Shown in pieces: positions 6,545 through 7,369 of a DNA stretch of 7,369 bases. Under the pieces are notes generated by a model, which did not search any database, was not told the origin of the DNA, and worked only from the letters and a program-made list of their open reading frames with translations. Positions within the stretch are counted from its first letter, which is position 1; every line of letters starts with the position of its first letter. A program made the translations under genes and the position numbers. Location of the stretch: contig CANRNA010000085.1 of the NCBI GenBank assembly GCA_947631805.1, positions 1 to 7,369 of the forward strand, in the 5' to 3' direction. This DNA is from an uncultured Oscillospiraceae bacterium (GTDB lineage Bacteria; Bacillota; Clostridia; Oscillospirales; Oscillospiraceae).

Positions 6545-6559
6545 GTCCCTCCTTGGGAC
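6545..6559 (-). promoter_or_regulatory. Small hairpin carrying the tctB ribosome binding site
   Basis: On the minus strand GTCCC, loop AAGGA, GGGAC form a perfect 5-bp stem. The tctB Shine-Dalgarno AAGGAGGG starts in the loop and its last bases are in the stem, so folding could modulate tctB translation. The stem is short and may be chance. Confidence 0.35.
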
Positions 6560-6590
6560 GGAAAGGGTCAGTCCGTTTCCGTTGAATCGG

Positions 6591-6620
6591 GGAAAAGGGC
6601 AGGTCTCCCCGCCCTTTTCC
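6591..6620 (-). terminator. Intrinsic terminator-like hairpin between tctC and tctB
   Basis: Arms ggaaaagggc (6591-6600) and gcccttttcc (6611-6620) are perfect complements. On the minus strand an A-run leads into GGGC, and the stem extends inward with three more pairs (one G-T) closed by a GAGA (GNRA) tetraloop. TTTT follows GCCC directly, although it can also pair with the A-run. It lies 35 bases after the tctC stop and about 50 before the tctB start. The likely role is partial termination or 3'-end protection, so that the binding protein is made in excess over the membrane subunits. Confidence 0.75.
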
Positions 6621-6655
6621 GTTTCATTGTCTCAGTGGGATAAACAAAGGACGGC

Positions 6656-7369
6656 TCACTCGAACCAGAAGCCCTCGGACAGGCCCTCGGTGAACTCCTG
6701 CTGCTGGGCAATCAGAGCGCTGGTAGCCTCGGCGTCCTGATAGTCGGTGGCAACACCGGCCTCGGCCGCGGCGGCCAGATAATCGGGATCCTCCATGGCC
6801 TGCTTGAAAGCCTCCTCATAGAAGGCGATCACGTCCTCGCTGACACCGGCGGGAGCGCAGATGCAGCGGGAGGAGCCCAGCCAATCCTCATAGTAGCCCA
6901 GCTCGCCCAGGGTGGGCACGTCGGGATACTCGGGCACGGGCTCGGCGGCAAAGGCACCCAGCACCTTCAGGTCGGCGTCCTGACCGGCGATGTCGGCCAC
7001 CTTGGCCACGCAGAAGTCGGCCTCCTCGCCACGCAGGCTCAGCAGCTCGTCAGCGGTGCCGCCCTGGGGGATGTCGATGTACTTGAAGCCAGCGGAGACA
7101 GCGAAGGCCTGGGCGCCGATGTGGTTGGAAGCCTGCGGCCCGTTGGTGGAGGCCTTCAGCATATCCTTGTCGCCGTCCTCGGAGTGCTCCTTGCCGTAGG
7201 CGACCAGGTCGTCCAGGGTCTCGAAGCGGTCGTCGTCGGCACGGACGATGACCAGGCTGGTCTCGGTCACGTGGTTGCAGATGGCGGCGAAGCTGTCGAT
7301 GGTGTAGGTGCCCATCTCGTTGACGATGGAGCTGTTGAAGTTGGGCAGGTTCACGAAGCCGATGGTCAG
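6656..7369 (-). CDS. tctC: Tripartite tricarboxylate transporter substrate-binding protein, TctC/Bug family (C-terminal 238 codons)
   Basis: The frame is open to the right edge, so this is the C-terminal ~70% of a protein that is usually ~320-340 residues. The GTG at 7354 is an internal valine, not the start. The segment TNGPQASNHIGAQAF, then YIDIPQGGTADELLSLRGEEAD, matches the Bug-family ligand-binding region (aG...ip..G...a...L..g..d). APAGVSEDVIAFYEEAFKQA matches the conserved C-terminal helix region (P.g....vi..l..al..a). The signal peptide lies outside the window; in Gram-positives these are expected to be lipoproteins on the outer face of the membrane. It delivers carboxylate to TctAB. 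It is first in the operon and followed by a terminator-like hairpin, consistent with higher expression than tctBA. The acidic composition (many D/E) suits an exported clostridial protein. The ligand is unknown. Confidence 0.9.
   Translation of the reverse strand: MTIGFVNLPNFNSSIVNEMGTYTIDSFAAICNHVTETSLVIVRADDDRFETLDDLVAYGKEHSEDGDKDMLKASTNGPQASNHIGAQAFAVSAGFKYIDIPQGGTADELLSLRGEEADFCVAKVADIAGQDADLKVLGAFAAEPVPEYPDVPTLGELGYYEDWLGSSRCICAPAGVSEDVIAFYEEAFKQAMEDPDYLAAAAEAGVATDYQDAEATSALIAQQQEFTEGLSEGFWFE

Noticed and set aside
2298..6740. A 1480-codon open frame on the plus strand opposite tmk, both mgtC genes, tctA and tctB.
   Set aside because: The translation is rich in His, Gln, Gly and Arg with no recognisable domain or repeat unit. 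It lies exactly antisense to several well-identified genes and spans their junctions. Long stop-free antisense frames are expected opposite GC-rich genes with strong third-position bias.
6656..7354. Treating the GTG at 7354 as the start of the binding protein.
   Set aside because: The frame stays open to the window edge, the family is about 100 residues longer at its N-terminus, and no signal peptide follows this GTG, so it is an internal valine.

Overview
The window looks like chromosomal DNA from a GC-rich anaerobic Gram-positive bacterium of the Clostridia, most likely an Oscillospiraceae-type gut organism. This is an inference from strong AGGAGG-type ribosome binding sites, GC-rich codon use, a clostridial-style thymidylate kinase and the gene families present. 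No rRNA, tRNA, CRISPR array or insertion sequence was seen. Every credible gene lies on the minus strand, so transcription runs from position 7369 towards 1. The very long plus-strand open frame opposite these genes is a coding shadow.

Layout in the direction of transcription: (1) 7369-4524 is a tripartite tricarboxylate transporter operon, tctC (solute-binding protein, N-terminus outside the window), tctB (small membrane subunit) and tctA (large permease). A hairpin that resembles an intrinsic terminator lies between tctC and tctB, and another hairpin follows tctA. (2) 4430-2991 holds two tandem, clearly paralogous MgtC/SapB-family membrane proteins. (3) 2933-2268 is a dTMP kinase with a strong ribosome binding site. 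(4) 2173-1 is a type IV, modification-dependent restriction module: a 699-residue McrB-type AAA+ GTPase with an EVE-like base-reader domain in its middle, then the first 25 codons of McrC overlapping it by four bases (GTGA).

Functionally these are separate blocks. The tct block should take up a carboxylate using an extracytoplasmic binding protein. The MgtC pair probably concerns adaptation to magnesium, acid or membrane stress. The kinase feeds dTTP synthesis. McrBC is anti-phage or anti-foreign-DNA defence. The mcrB region is visibly less GC-rich than the tct block, which fits acquisition of the defence module by transfer next to housekeeping genes.

The most interesting item is the McrB protein. 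Its EVE-like domain suggests recognition of modified bases, and its first ~235 residues match no domain I recognise. No wholly new system is evident; the novelty, if any, lies in that N-terminal region and in what the McrC outside the window looks like.
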